Assembly (NCBI GenBank): GCA_027484725.1
Contig: JAIXSK010000030.1
Span: 62,001-126,000, forward strand
Origin: Flavobacterium sp.
Lineage (GTDB): Bacteria > Bacteroidota > Bacteroidia > Flavobacteriales > Flavobacteriaceae
Length of the DNA stretch: 64,000 bases
Direction: 5' to 3'
The notes beneath the pieces were generated by a model that had not been told where the DNA came from, made no database searches, and saw only the letters and a program-made list of their open reading frames with translations. The position numbers and the translations under genes were made by a program. Shown one piece after another: positions 1 through 10,300 of this stretch (within the stretch, counting starts at the first letter, position 1; each line of letters opens with the position of its first letter).

Positions 1-1
1 A

Positions 2-118
2 CAACTTACTTGGTTCAAACGAACGCCTGAGGTAACTTGGTTTGATTACACTACAAATGCCCAAAACATTATTGAATTTGTGCAACAAAAAATAAAAGAA
101 AATGCCCATAGCGCCTGA
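2..118 (+). CDS. miaA: tRNA dimethylallyltransferase MiaA, C-terminal end only
   Basis: Open frame entering from the left window edge and ending in TGA. The 38 visible residues begin QLTWFKRTPEVTWFD, which matches the conserved C-terminal signature of MiaA (R/K-QLTWFR...WF). MiaA transfers a dimethylallyl group to N6 of A37 in tRNAs that read UNN codons. The catalytic P-loop part lies outside the window. The frame overlaps the start of the next gene by 17 bases, so the two are probably co-transcribed. The family call rests only on this tail motif. Confidence 0.8.
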   Translation, partial: QLTWFKRTPEVTWFDYTTNAQNIIEFVQQKIKENAHSA

Positions 119-842
119 TTTTAATTCTGTTTTAAGCCTAGATTGGGATATTAATTTTATTCAGTGTATGCCCAATGGTTTGCTCAAATACACTGAATTG
201 TGTCAGCTCATGCAGCTCACCGCTGCCAGACATTCAGAATTGGGCGGCATTAGTTTTACTGATATGCAAGTGCATGACCAGGCATGGGTGCTCAGCAGAA
301 TGCGCGTTGAAATCAACAAACTTCCGCGATGGAGAGATCAGGTAACCATTAAAACTTGGATTAATTCATTAGAAAATTCACGTTCAGTTCGCGCATTGGA
401 ATTATGGGTCAACGACCAAAAATATGTGGGCGCTGAAACTTTTTGGGCCGTTTTCAACACGCGTTCACGCCGGCCTGAAGGTTTGATTTTACCGCATGAA
501 CATTTTGAAAAATTCCCTGATTGGCGCGCTACACATAATACTTTTGACAAGGTTTTACCGGTTTATGATTCACCGGTTTTATACAAACATCGCGTGGCCT
601 TATCTGATTTGGATATTGTCAACCATGTGAACCACGTAAAATATTTGGAATGGTGTTTAGATGTTTTGCCTAAAGAAGTTTTACTGGAACAAAAAATCAA
701 AGCTTTTGATATGAACTTTATCAAAGAACTTTCTTGGAGCGATGAAATTGTGGTGCGCGGAAGTATAGCAAACCATCTGATGAAGATGAGCATTCACCGC
801 GATGATTCGGCGGTATTTAGTTTGGCTTTGGAACAGAATTGA
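102..842 (+). CDS. acyl-ACP thioesterase (double hotdog fold)
   Basis: 246 residues, the usual length for bacterial acyl-ACP thioesterases of the FatA/FatB-related family (PF01643). These enzymes hydrolyse acyl-ACP to free fatty acid in the cytoplasm. The N-terminal hotdog spans roughly residues 10-140. The second begins near residue 155 and holds the motif DLDIVNHVNHVKYLEW, whose Asp, Asn and His match the catalytic segment of the family. The start codon lies inside the 3' end of miaA (17-base overlap), suggesting translational coupling. Preferred chain length cannot be read from sequence. A dispersed repeat copy and a terminator follow. Confidence 0.9.
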   Translation: MPIAPDFNSVLSLDWDINFIQCMPNGLLKYTELCQLMQLTAARHSELGGISFTDMQVHDQAWVLSRMRVEINKLPRWRDQVTIKTWINSLENSRSVRALELWVNDQKYVGAETFWAVFNTRSRRPEGLILPHEHFEKFPDWRATHNTFDKVLPVYDSPVLYKHRVALSDLDIVNHVNHVKYLEWCLDVLPKEVLLEQKIKAFDMNFIKELSWSDEIVVRGSIANHLMKMSIHRDDSAVFSLALEQN

Positions 843-857
843 TGAGTATTCGTGCTG

Positions 858-932
858 CGCTAGCCCTCTGCCTGTGGTGGCAGGCGATTGAAGCAAAGTG
901 CCGTTCACTGCGAAAAGCGGGACACGAGCTCC
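858..932 (+). repeat. dispersed intergenic repeat, copy A (degenerate)
   Basis: Begins with GCTAGCCC, contains CTGCCTGTGGTGGCAGGC (a decayed palindrome), then GATTGAAGC, and ends with GCGAAAAGCGGGACACGAGCTCC. The order of conserved blocks matches copies at 19010-19104, 25444-25520 and 34513-34609. The central hairpin seen in the other copies is mostly lost here. It lies directly 3' of the thioesterase gene, in sense orientation. Confidence 0.75.
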
Positions 933-968
933 TAAAGAGCGAACTGACGAAGTAAATAGCTTCTCATA

Positions 969-996
969 AAAAAAGCCCTGATTACTCAGAGCTTTT
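969..996. terminator. bidirectional Rho-independent terminator
   Basis: AAAAGCCCTGA / TCAGAGCTTTT form a hairpin with a 4-base loop (one mismatch), with A runs on the left and T-rich sequence on the right. It sits between convergent genes: it ends the response regulator on the minus strand and can also stop transcripts from the thioesterase. Confidence 0.75.
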
Positions 997-1000
997 GTAT

Positions 1001-1717
1001 TTAACTGGCCATTTTGTTTTTGACTACTAATCTAAAACCTTCGCCGTGTATGTTGAGGATTTCTACGTCTTCATCAAGTTTGAGGTATTTGCGCAGTTTG
1101 GCAATGTATACGTCCATGCTTCGTGAAGTAAAGTAGTTGTCGTCTCTCCAGATTTTGGTAAGTGCCAACTCGCGCGGCATCAGGTCATTCTCATACATAG
1201 CGAGCATTTTGAGCAACTCGTTTTCTTTTGGAGATAATTTAATTGGCTCTTCGTTTTTGAACGTTAAGAATCTCAATTTTGAATTCAGATGGAATTGACC
1301 AATTTGGAACTCAAATTTAACATTCTCAGGTTTGGCATCAGAGGCTTTGCGTTGAATAATGGCTTTGATTTTCATGAGCAAAACCTCAGAATCAAAAGGT
1401 TTGTTCAAATAATCGTCGGCACCTACTTTATAACCTTTGAGCACATCTTCTTTCATAGATTTGGCTGTTAAGAAGATGATTGGCACTTCTTTGTTTTTTT
1501 CGCGGATTTCTTTGGCTAAAGTATAGCCATCTTTATAAGGCATCATCACATCAAGGATGCACAAATCATAGGTGTCTTTTTTGAATTTCTCAAAGCCTTC
1601 CATGCCGTTTTTGGCCAAGGTGACTTCAAAGTCGTTGAGTAATAAGTAATCTTTGAGGATGGCTCCGAAGTTTTGATCGTCTTCGACCAATAGGATTTTT
1701 TTGGTTTCGGTGTTCAT
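1001..1717 (-). CDS. OmpR-family response regulator, RprY-like
   Basis: 238 residues. N-terminal receiver domain (about 5-120) has the acidic pair D13/D14, phospho-acceptor D56 in CILDVMMP, T84 and K106 in LNKPF. The C-terminal winged-helix DNA-binding domain (about 135-235) contains LSPKENELLKMLA and SRSMDVYIAKLRKYL, typical of OmpR/PhoB regulators. It lies 33 bases downstream of the histidine kinase at 1751-3334 in the same direction, so the two are a cognate pair in one transcript. The overall look is that of Bacteroides RprY; the regulon cannot be inferred from the window. Confidence 0.92.
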   Translation of the reverse strand: MNTETKKILLVEDDQNFGAILKDYLLLNDFEVTLAKNGMEGFEKFKKDTYDLCILDVMMPYKDGYTLAKEIREKNKEVPIIFLTAKSMKEDVLKGYKVGADDYLNKPFDSEVLLMKIKAIIQRKASDAKPENVKFEFQIGQFHLNSKLRFLTFKNEEPIKLSPKENELLKMLAMYENDLMPRELALTKIWRDDNYFTSRSMDVYIAKLRKYLKLDEDVEILNIHGEGFRLVVKNKMAS

Positions 1718-1750
1718 AGCAAATATAGTTTTAGTTGATTAGTTGCATAT

Positions 1751-3334
1751 TTAATTGATGAGTGGCAGTTTTAAAATAAAGGTGCTGCCTTTTCCTTTTT
1801 CGCTTTCTACGAATATCTGACCGTTGTGGTCATCGACAATTCGTTTTACGTAGGCCAAGCCTAAACCATGGCCTTTTACGTTGTGTACATCACCGGTGTG
1901 CTCACGGTAAAACTTCTCGAAAATTCTTTTTTGAGCAGCTTTACTCATGCCGATACCTTGATCTTTAATTTTTACTATAACGTAATCTTTAACATTTTCA
2001 GTATAAATATCAATTTTGGGCGCATCGACAGAATATTTAATCGCATTGTCCAGAATGTTGACTATTACATTGGTAAAGTGTACATCGTTGAGCAAAACGG
2101 TGGTTCTTGTTGCATCAAAATGCGCTTCAATACTACCTTGGCGGTCTTCAATAATTAAATGAACGTGCTCAATGGCTTCTTCAATAATTTCATTGAGTTG
2201 ATGCGATTCTTTGCTGATGTCTAACTCTTTCTTTTCAAGTTTAGAAATGCGCAATACATTTTCAACCTGAGCATGCATGCGTTTGTTTTCATCGCGAATC
2301 ATTTGCAAATAGCGCTGAACTTTTTCTTTATCATCAATTACTTTAGGACTTTTTATAGCATCTAAAGCTAAATTGATGGTTGCGATGGGCGTTTTAAACT
2401 CATGCGTCATGTTGTTGATGAAATCAGTTTTAATTTCAGAAATCTGACGCTGACGAATAAGTTGGTTCAGTGCACTGGCATAAGCAATCACAATAACCAA
2501 AGTAAAAATAATTGACAACAAGGTTATGCCCACGAGTTCAGAAAACAAGAATTTTTCTTTGTGCGGAAAACTTACTAAAAGTTGGTATTTAGTATTGCCT
2601 TCGTTGTCTGTAAAAACCGGAATTGAATAGGTTTTATCTTTCTGGTAATTAAAATTTTCTGACTGTATTTTGGTGGCCAATCCGTTGCTATAGATGCTAA
2701 ATTCAAAAGGAGTTTTTACTGAGTATTGACGGAGTTCATCGTGCAGTAATTGTTGAAGTCGCTCTTTAGAAACCCGATCTTGCAAAGGTCTGGATACTGC
2801 AATATCTCTGAAAAAGATTTCAAATTGTGCATTGTCTAAAATATCCATTCTTCCGGCTTTCTTGATTTTAACATCGGGCGTAATTTTTTGTTGCATGCCC
2901 GCTTTGTCAATATTACCGTTGTTGTATATTTCTGTAACTCTTTTAGAAGTAAAATTCTTGAGTTTGATACTGTCTACTTTTTTGTCAAAGAGCGTTGAAG
3001 ATATGTTGTAATCTTCTGAAATAATGTTGTTTGAATAAATAATAGTTTCGTTGGTTCTGGAATCGCGTTGGTAATAACCAAATTCTAAAAAATCACTTTT
3101 TTGCGGTTCCTTACCTATGCTGTCTTTAAGTTTTTTGTATTTGTCAATAAATCTAAGCGCTTCATCTTGTTCAAGTTTATTAGCCACATTGCCAATGACT
3201 TGTTTGACATGAAACCTAAATTGTTCTTCATTGTTTTTAAATGAAGTATTGAACCAATAAACTTGTACGAGTATGATGCCGATTAACGACAAGCTCATAA
3301 GCAAGACAAGCAATCGAAAAAACAATTTATTCAT
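1751..3334 (-). CDS. membrane sensor histidine kinase, RprX-like
   Basis: 527 residues. Membrane segment at about 6-27, an extracytoplasmic sensor region of about 235 residues, and a second membrane segment at about 263-290. The HisKA domain holds the phospho-accepting H311 in THEFKTP, followed by an ATPase domain with N box NILDNAIKYS (about 427-436), G1 box KDQGIGMS and G2 box GHGLGLAYVK. It autophosphorylates and passes phosphate to the regulator encoded 33 bases downstream. A TAATTTTG -7 element ends only 5 bases before the ATG, so the mRNA may be leaderless. The sensed signal is unknown. Confidence 0.93.
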   Translation of the reverse strand: MNKLFFRLLVLLMSLSLIGIILVQVYWFNTSFKNNEEQFRFHVKQVIGNVANKLEQDEALRFIDKYKKLKDSIGKEPQKSDFLEFGYYQRDSRTNETIIYSNNIISEDYNISSTLFDKKVDSIKLKNFTSKRVTEIYNNGNIDKAGMQQKITPDVKIKKAGRMDILDNAQFEIFFRDIAVSRPLQDRVSKERLQQLLHDELRQYSVKTPFEFSIYSNGLATKIQSENFNYQKDKTYSIPVFTDNEGNTKYQLLVSFPHKEKFLFSELVGITLLSIIFTLVIVIAYASALNQLIRQRQISEIKTDFINNMTHEFKTPIATINLALDAIKSPKVIDDKEKVQRYLQMIRDENKRMHAQVENVLRISKLEKKELDISKESHQLNEIIEEAIEHVHLIIEDRQGSIEAHFDATRTTVLLNDVHFTNVIVNILDNAIKYSVDAPKIDIYTENVKDYVIVKIKDQGIGMSKAAQKRIFEKFYREHTGDVHNVKGHGLGLAYVKRIVDDHNGQIFVESEKGKGSTFILKLPLIN

Positions 3335-3339
3335 CGAAT

Positions 3340-3367
3340 CAAAATTAACATTTTAACATTTAGCCAA
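3340..3367 (-). promoter_or_regulatory. predicted promoter of the sensor kinase operon
   Basis: On the minus strand TTG (3365-3367), a 17-base spacer, then TAATTTTG (3340-3347), matching the Bacteroidota pattern TTG-N17-23-TAnnTTTG. The -7 element lies 5 bases from the kinase ATG at 3334. Confidence 0.55.
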
Positions 3368-3405
3368 TAAATAGATTAACCAAACATTAACACGCGGGCT
3401 AAATT

Positions 3406-3990
3406 TTAAATAATTGACAGTTTTTTTAGAATTTCATTGACTTGTCGTTGTGTACTCTCTGTCGTTACATTTTCAATAACAAAATCGCTTTGGGAAATAC
3501 GCTGCTCATCGGTCCATTGATTGTTTATTCTGGCTAATACCGATGATTGATCAACTCCATCCCGTTTCATAACCCGTCGGATTCTTTCCTCAATGGGTGC
3601 AACTACTGAGATAATAAAATCACAATCATGATAACTGCCGCTTTCAAATAAAATAGCAGCTTCTCGAATCACATAAGGTTCATTTTGCTTTGTCTCAAGC
3701 CAGGTTTGAAAATGTTCTTTTACAGCTGGATGAACAATTGCGTTGAGCTGCTTCAACTTTTCAGGATGATTGAAAACTAGTTGCGCCAACTTTACTCTAG
3801 ATATTTGCTGATTTTCAATGACTGAATCACCAAAAGTATTTTTTATTTGATTAATGATTTCAGATTGCTGAAGTATTTTTTTGGCTTCGTCATCGGCTAT
3901 ATAAACTGGAATTCCAGCAGCTATAAACTGTTTTGCTACAGTAGTTTTTCCGCTACCAATACCGCCTGTTAAACCAATAATTTTTGTCAT
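3406..3990 (-). CDS. coaE: dephospho-CoA kinase
   Basis: 194 residues, normal CoaE length. Phosphorylates the 3'-hydroxyl of dephospho-CoA with ATP, the last step of CoA synthesis. The P-loop GLTGGIGSGKTT is at residues 6-17. The segment IADDEAKKIL and the lid region RRVMKRDGVDQSSVLARINNQ fit the family. The start overlaps the stop of the upstream glycosyltransferase by 4 bases (ATGA), indicating co-transcription. Another CoA gene, coaBC, is elsewhere in this window at 14327-15547. Confidence 0.95.
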   Translation of the reverse strand: MTKIIGLTGGIGSGKTTVAKQFIAAGIPVYIADDEAKKILQQSEIINQIKNTFGDSVIENQQISRVKLAQLVFNHPEKLKQLNAIVHPAVKEHFQTWLETKQNEPYVIREAAILFESGSYHDCDFIISVVAPIEERIRRVMKRDGVDQSSVLARINNQWTDEQRISQSDFVIENVTTESTQRQVNEILKKLSII

Positions 3991-4985
3991 TTTTTAAAGA
4001 ATAAATCCGGAAAAGCTTCTTGTGGATTTTGTTTGAGTAATCTTATTTTAATCAGCGATTCAATAAAGCCTAATCCATAACCTTGAAACTGTTTCCAAGC
4101 TGCTTTCACTGATAATAAACCAATAAGTATATTTCGATTCTGAAAAGAAGAAAAAAGAAATAACAAAAAGAAATAAGCAAAATATAGTTTTAGAAGATTG
4201 TCTTGTGCAAAGATGAGCAAGAATAAAGCTAAATAAAATCCTGTTATGAAGATGGTCGGAAAAAAATAAGACCATTTTCGGTATTCCGGATGCCAAGAGT
4301 CAAGAATGGGCCTGGCTTTACCAAATTTGTTGACCTGATTGTAGAACTTGTCCCAATCAATTCGGCGTTTGTGATATACATAGGCTTCAGAGATCAATCT
4401 GGTTTCAAAGCCCAATTGCCATAATCTGATGGATAAATCTGGATCTTCACCCGGATGAATTGAACCAAATCCGCCGGAAGCTTCAAAAGCTTTCTTTGAA
4501 ATGCCCATATTAAAACTACGTGGTTGAAATTTGTTGATGCTTTCTGATCCACCGCGAATTCCACCGGTTGTCAAAAAGGAAGTCATAGAGAAATTAATGG
4601 CTTTTTGAACATTTGAAAAAGACTTTAGAGCTTTGTCGGGCCCACCATAACAGTCTACATAATTAATTTGAAATGCTTTTTCAACTTCTGAAAGATAATT
4701 ATTGGGGATGATGCAGTCAGAATCAAATAATATAAAATATTCTCCTTGTGCGTGCTTCATTCCATAGTTTCTGGAGTCTCCGGGACCTGTGTTCGCTTTT
4801 GACAAATAAGTCATCTGAAGTTTTCCTTTGTATTTTTCAACTATAGCGAGCGCCGGTGTAGTAGAACCGTCTTCAACAATAACCACTTCAAATTTTTGCT
4901 TGAAATCTTGTTTGGTTAAACTCTCAAGTAATTCATCAAGTTCCCCTGGCCGATTATATACCGGAATGATTATAGAAAAAAGCAT
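3987..4985 (-). CDS. family 2 glycosyltransferase with C-terminal membrane segments
   Basis: 332 residues. GT-A fold of family GT2: N-terminal SIIIPVYNRPGELDELLESL, an early EDGS, and the DxD-type metal motif in LFDSDCIIP near residue 92. GEDPDLSIRLW near residue 180 matches the catalytic ED motif region. Two hydrophobic stretches (about 245-285) suggest membrane anchoring near the C-terminus. It probably transfers a sugar to a surface glycan or lipid carrier; donor and acceptor are not determinable. Overlaps coaE by 4 bases. A possible TATCTTTG -7 box lies at 5002-5009 upstream. Confidence 0.88.
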   Translation of the reverse strand: MLFSIIIPVYNRPGELDELLESLTKQDFKQKFEVVIVEDGSTTPALAIVEKYKGKLQMTYLSKANTGPGDSRNYGMKHAQGEYFILFDSDCIIPNNYLSEVEKAFQINYVDCYGGPDKALKSFSNVQKAINFSMTSFLTTGGIRGGSESINKFQPRSFNMGISKKAFEASGGFGSIHPGEDPDLSIRLWQLGFETRLISEAYVYHKRRIDWDKFYNQVNKFGKARPILDSWHPEYRKWSYFFPTIFITGFYLALFLLIFAQDNLLKLYFAYFFLLFLFSSFQNRNILIGLLSVKAAWKQFQGYGLGFIESLIKIRLLKQNPQEAFPDLFFKK

Positions 4986-5024
4986 TCAAATTATTTTTAA
5001 ACAAAGATAAATGATATTAAAAAC

Positions 5025-5051
5025 AAAAGCCACCCTTTTGAGGTGGCTTTT
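5025..5051. terminator. Rho-independent terminator of T9SS gene 1
   Basis: AAAAGCCACC / GGTGGCTTTT, a 10-bp stem with a short CTTTTGA loop, directly 3' of the gene ending at 5072. Nearly the same hairpin follows the paralog at 7281-7303. Confidence 0.85.
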
Positions 5052-5071
5052 AAATCTTGAAGATATATTAA

Positions 5072-7225
5072 CTATCTCTTATTGATTTTGATGGTTTTTA
5101 CTTGGTTGTCTGAAGTTACTTTTACTAAGTAAGTTCCACTGGCCAAGGCAGACATATCAACTTGAGTTAAGTTATTGCTAGTTTTTGCCATTACTTCTTG
5201 ACCCAATAAGTTGAATACTGAAACAGAAGAAATGTTTTTCACATAGTTCAAGTTCAAAACGGTATCAACCGGGTTTGGATAGTAAGCAAAATTTGCATTG
5301 TCAAAAGTACTCGTTGCCATAGTCACGTCATAAACGGATAATTGGAATTCTCCGTCATTACCTGTTCCATAAGTCCAAACACCAACATATGCTGTATCAC
5401 CAGGGTTCAAGCCTGTTAAATCAACTTTAGAGAAGTTTCCGTTTCCGGTATCATCATCACAACCAACTTCAGTTAAAGCCCCACAAGTACCAGTGAAAAC
5501 ACTCAATACTGAGTCTGTCATAGCAGTACCCGCAGCAGCATCAGTTTCAACAGTAAATGAACCAGAAGCTGGAATAGTAAAGCTATACCAAACCTCATTT
5601 TTGCGATTGGTTTGACAGTTAAAAGTTAAACCAGTTGTTGCGTTAGCAGAAGCGTTAGTTCCAACAATTGCAAAATCAGCAAATGCAGTCCCAACAGTAA
5701 TTGGCTCAGCATTATCACAATCATCATTAGCTGGTGGCGGAGGCAAAGTTCCTACGCAAACATCAAACGTTGGGTCTTGTAATGGAGTAGCTGTGTATGA
5801 ATAAACACGAATGTAATAAGTTTGACCAACAACTAGTCCGGTTGGGTTGCTTGTATTAGCATCTGAACATGAATTGGCAACTAAAGTAAGTCCAGTGCAA
5901 TCACCTTCCCATAATGAATGGAACAAATCAGTTGTTGAACCAACAACGTTATTCAAGCTAATTTGATGTCTTGTATCAGTAGCAACAAATGAGAACCAAA
6001 CGTCATCATCTTCGTTTCCGGCACAAGCAGTAGCATCGACGTTTGATTGAGTTGCACCTACTAATGTTCCTGAAGTTACTGAACCACATGATAAATCTGG
6101 GTTAACGGTTACTACATAAGCACCAGTACATTCATCGTTATCCGGAGCTGATGGTGGAGTCTGACATGTTAGCGACAAATCAAATACAGTGGCAGGGTCG
6201 CCATTGATCCAACTTCCTACGTGTGCATAATATACAGTTCCATCAACAGTACTAAAAGAAACCGGAACAGTCAAATCACCTGAACCTGCTGCCGCCAAAC
6301 AAGTACCTGCAGAGAATCCGCTGCAAGTTCCATCTGTACTGGCGTATACTTCAACTTGCGGACCTTCATCATTAGAAGCTGTAGCAGTTAATGTAAAAAT
6401 TTGACCATCTCCTACAAAAGTATACCAAACGTCATCGCCAATTGTTCCGACACATGATGTTGAAGTTCCTCCGCTAGCACCTTCAGTTGTTTGTGCAGTC
6501 AAAGTATCTCCACATACCATGGTCACAGCATTCGAACAATCATCATTAGCCATTGGACAAGCGTAAATAACAAAAGCGTCGCTTACAACTTTACAGAGAT
6601 CATTGTCATCATTTGTTACTGTTAAAGTAACACTTGTTCCAAATGGATAGGGTCCAAAAGTAACCAAACCTGTTGAAGATACTGATTGAGTTGCACTTGC
6701 TTGATCATCACTTACAGTAACAGATGAAGCTGAACCAAGACTAGTGATATCAGCAACAATATTGAATGATGAATTGTCACAGTCTCTCTCTGTTGTAAAA
6801 GTTGCTGTAGATGGAGTACAAGGTGGAATTCCGCAAATATAAGATCTAGTTCTCAAATCTTGTGAAGCGCCACATTGATCATCGGTATGAGTGTAAAAAC
6901 GAACCACCCCATCAATATCTGCAACCCACACCAAAGGCGTTACACCAAAAGCCGCAGCTGCTGTTCCGTCTTCAGATCCGATAGTAATAAAATCAGTAGC
7001 AATTGAACTACTAAAAGTGTAGGTTTCGCCAGCTGTAACATTCACAAGCGAATACTCACTAGCGTATCCTAAGGTTGTAATACTTGTAACGACAAGTCCG
7101 GTACAGTCTGTTGCTGTTGAAGTTGCAGTTGGATACTGACCTTCAATAGCATCAAGACATTGAGCTTGAGATGCAACCGAAAGTAGCAATCCAATGCCCA
7201 AAAAGATTTTTGTAATTTTTTTCAT
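5072..7225 (-). CDS. secreted multi-domain protein with type IX sorting domain (paralog 1)
   Basis: 717 residues. Signal peptide at 1-21 (MKKITKIFLGIGLLLSVASQAQ). The body is made of Cys-containing beta-rich modules, several opening with a PAND(D/E)C motif and containing D-V-W-(Y/F)-(T/S)-F; one 137-residue module is at about 362-498. The last ~75 residues are a type A T9SS sorting domain: YYPNPVDTVLNLNYVKNIS, then FNLLGQEV, ending SGTYLVKVTSDNQVKTIKI. The protein should be exported by Sec, then translocated and attached or released by the T9SS. It is a paralog of the gene at 7323-10361 and has one module fewer. Role (adhesin, matrix or binding protein) is not known; no catalytic motif is visible. 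Confidence 0.88.
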   Translation of the reverse strand: MKKITKIFLGIGLLLSVASQAQCLDAIEGQYPTATSTATDCTGLVVTSITTLGYASEYSLVNVTAGETYTFSSSIATDFITIGSEDGTAAAAFGVTPLVWVADIDGVVRFYTHTDDQCGASQDLRTRSYICGIPPCTPSTATFTTERDCDNSSFNIVADITSLGSASSVTVSDDQASATQSVSSTGLVTFGPYPFGTSVTLTVTNDDNDLCKVVSDAFVIYACPMANDDCSNAVTMVCGDTLTAQTTEGASGGTSTSCVGTIGDDVWYTFVGDGQIFTLTATASNDEGPQVEVYASTDGTCSGFSAGTCLAAAGSGDLTVPVSFSTVDGTVYYAHVGSWINGDPATVFDLSLTCQTPPSAPDNDECTGAYVVTVNPDLSCGSVTSGTLVGATQSNVDATACAGNEDDDVWFSFVATDTRHQISLNNVVGSTTDLFHSLWEGDCTGLTLVANSCSDANTSNPTGLVVGQTYYIRVYSYTATPLQDPTFDVCVGTLPPPPANDDCDNAEPITVGTAFADFAIVGTNASANATTGLTFNCQTNRKNEVWYSFTIPASGSFTVETDAAAGTAMTDSVLSVFTGTCGALTEVGCDDDTGNGNFSKVDLTGLNPGDTAYVGVWTYGTGNDGEFQLSVYDVTMATSTFDNANFAYYPNPVDTVLNLNYVKNISSVSVFNLLGQEVMAKTSNNLTQVDMSALASGTYLVKVTSDNQVKTIKINKR

Positions 7226-7280
7226 ATTGTTATATTATAGTTAATACCGGCTAAAAATAAGAATAATATATCAAACAAAA

Positions 7281-7303
7281 AAGCCACCCTTTTGAGGTGG
7301 CTT
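7281..7303 (-). terminator. Rho-independent terminator of T9SS gene 2
   Basis: AAGCCACC / GGTGGCTT stem with an A run at 7274-7282 that gives a U tract on the minus strand, 3' of the gene ending at 7323. Almost identical to the terminator at 5025-5051. Confidence 0.82.
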
Positions 7304-7322
7304 CATTTTTTTGGAAAATCAA

Positions 7323-10300
7323 TTATTTCTTATTGATTTTAATAGTTTTTACTTGGTTGTCTGAAGTTACTTTTACTAAGTAAGTTCCGCTACTCAAGGC
7401 AGACATATCAACTTGAGTAAGGTTGCTGCTAGATTTAGTCATTACCTCTTGACCTAATAAATTGAATACTGAAACTGCTGATATGTTTTTTACATAATTT
7501 AAGTTCAATACAGTATCAACCGGGTTTGGATAATATGCAAAATTAGCATTGTCAAAAGTTGTATTAGCCATGGTTGGGTCATAAACCGACAATTGGAATT
7601 CACCATCGCTACCGGTTCCGTAAGTCCAAACACCTACATATACGGTATCGCCCGGATTTAGGCCACTAACTATTGCTTTTGAGAAATTACCGTTTCCGTT
7701 ATCATCATCACAACCAACTTCGGTCAAAGCATCACAAGTTCCGGTGAAAACACTCAATACAGAATCAGTCATAGCAGTTCCAGCATTGGCATCGGTCTCA
7801 ACAGTTACAGCACCTGAAGCCGGTACTGTAAAGCTATACCAAACATCATTTTTACGGTTGGTTTGACAGTTAAAAGTCAATCCTGTTGTTGAACTTGCTG
7901 AAGCATTGGTTCCTATAACTGCATTGTCAGCAAAAGCAGTTCCTACAGTAATATCTATGGCATTAGCACAATCGTCATTAGCCGGTGGTGGAGGCAATGT
8001 TCCTACACAAACATCAAAAGTTGAAGTTTGTCCGGCAGTGGCTGTATAAGTATTGACGCGAATATAGTAAGTTTGACCAATTGTCAATCCTGAAGGGTTA
8101 CTGGTATCAGTGTCGGAACAAGAATTAGGGACCAAAGTTAATCCGGAACAATCTCCCTCCCAAAGCGAATGGAACATATCAGTAGTTGAACCAGCAACAT
8201 TTAACAATTTAATTTGGTGTTGTGTTTGTGTAGCAACAAATGAGAACCAAACATCATCATCTTCTGTTCCAAAACAAGATGCGGTATCAACATTTGATGG
8301 TGAAGCACTTAAAACAGTGCCTGATGTTACATTACCGCAAGACAAATCAGGATTAACTGTAACTTCATAAGCACCAACGCACTCGTCATTAGCCGGTGGT
8401 GGAGGTAAAGTTCCAACACAAACATCAAAAGAGGTTGTTTGCAATGGTGTAGTTGTAAATGAATAAACGCGAATATAATAAGTTTGACCGATTGTTAAAC
8501 CGTTTGGACTACTGATATTGGCATCAGAGCATGAATTAGGCACTAAAGTTAGTCCTGAACAATCTCCTTCCCAAACTGAATGGAACAAATCAGTTGTTGA
8601 GCCGGCAACATTGGTTAAACTAATCTGATGTCTGGTATCGGTAGCAACAAATGAAAACCATACATCATCGTCTTCAGATCCGCCGCAAGATGTTGCATCA
8701 ACGGCAGAAGGTGTAGCGCCAACCAAAGTTCCTGATGTTACTGAACCACAAGATAAATCAGAATTAACAGCAACAGAGTAAGCTCCAGAACACTCATCGT
8801 TATCCGGAGCTGTTGGAGGAGCTTCACATGTTAATGATAAATCAAATTCAACTGCCGGGTCACCATTAATCCAACTACCAATATGTGCATAATAAACAGT
8901 ACCATTAACCGTACTAAAATTCAATGCTACGGAAGTTTCTCCAGAACCGGCAGATGCAAAACATGTTCCCGGAGTGAATCCTGAACATGAACCGTCTGTG
9001 CTTTCATAAACTTCAACTTGCGGCCCTTCTCCGTTGGTAGAGGTAGCTGTTAAAGTGAAAATTTGTCCATCACCAATAAAGGTATACCATACGTCGTTAC
9101 CAATGGTTCCAACACAAGATGTACCAGTACCACCAGTAGCACCATCAGTAGTTTGCGCAGTCAGATTATCACCACAATTAAGCGTTACTGCGTTGGCACA
9201 CTCATCATTGGCCATAGGACAAGCCACTCCTTGTGTAAAGGTATTACTCACTAAGGCACAAGAAGTACTTTGGTCATTGGTAACTGTCAATACCACTGAA
9301 GTTCCTCCCGGATAAGGTCCGAAGGTAACTAAACCAGGAGCAGAGATAGTTTGTGTAGCGCTGGCCTGATTATCAGAAATAGTAACAGAAGTTGCCGAAG
9401 CCAAGCTGGTTACATCTGCAGTTATTGTAAAAGTTGAATCAACTGGACAGTTGGAAATTTTTTCAAAAGTAGCCACCGGCAAACAAACAGACGGATCAGT
9501 CAAAGCAATACTAAATGTTCCTTGTTCTGCACCATTACTCCATACTTGAACATAATATGTTTCACCGGCAGTTAAAGTTGTCATAGATTGTGTGGTGGCT
9601 GTAGTGAAGTTTGAAAGACAAGACATTTGAGTGAGCCCGCCCAAACAGTCTCCTGAATAGATGGCCAAATTAGCAGAGGTCATGCTGCCAGGTGTTACAA
9701 CGCAATCAACAGTTGCAGAAGGTGCTGTAAATGAAAACCAAACATCTTGAATATTTCCGAACAAATCACAAGTCGGCTGATTAGGACTTATGTCTCCGTA
9801 AGAGTTGTCAGAAGTGGTCGAAGAACCATCAACGTTCAAAGTCAAAGCCGTATCACAATTCTGATTTGTAACGGCCGGAGGATTAACCGCTGCACAAGTT
9901 ACATCCATTGTATAAGCTCCTGTGCTCGCAGCATTCCAACCTTCAATGGCAATATAATATGTTGTTGTTCCATCTGAAGTAAACGAAACTCGTGAACGTG
10001 TTGTTAAACCAGCTCCACAAGTATTGTCATCGTCATTTCCGGCTACCAAAGTTAAGTTGCCCGATGAACCGGTATAAATCAAAACAGAGGTATCATAAGA
10101 TGAATTACACAAATTAAGCGTAATGGTTTCGGCTGAACCAGAACCGGTGTATGAATACCAAACATTTGGGGCATCCATATCAGCTCCAAAACCATCCGGA
10201 GCAGAGTCCTCGTCAAGTGTTGCAGTTGCGGTAGTTCCAGCATAGTTACTTCCGCAACTGATGGGTTCTGCATTGGCGAAATCATCATTCGCTTGACCGA

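Noticed and set aside
843..1000. tRNA or other classical RNA gene in the GC-richer patch after the thioesterase gene
   Set aside because: No cloverleaf can be drawn; the patch matches the dispersed repeat family plus a terminator.
5025..7303. Repeated AAAAGCCACC hairpins as inverted repeats of a mobile element around a T9SS gene
   Set aside because: Each sits 3' of a gene with a U tract on the coding strand, so they are terminators; no transposase or target duplication is present.
7980..8803. Repetitive DNA as a possible CRISPR or tandem satellite
   Set aside because: The repeat is an in-frame 412-base protein module, not short repeats with unique spacers.
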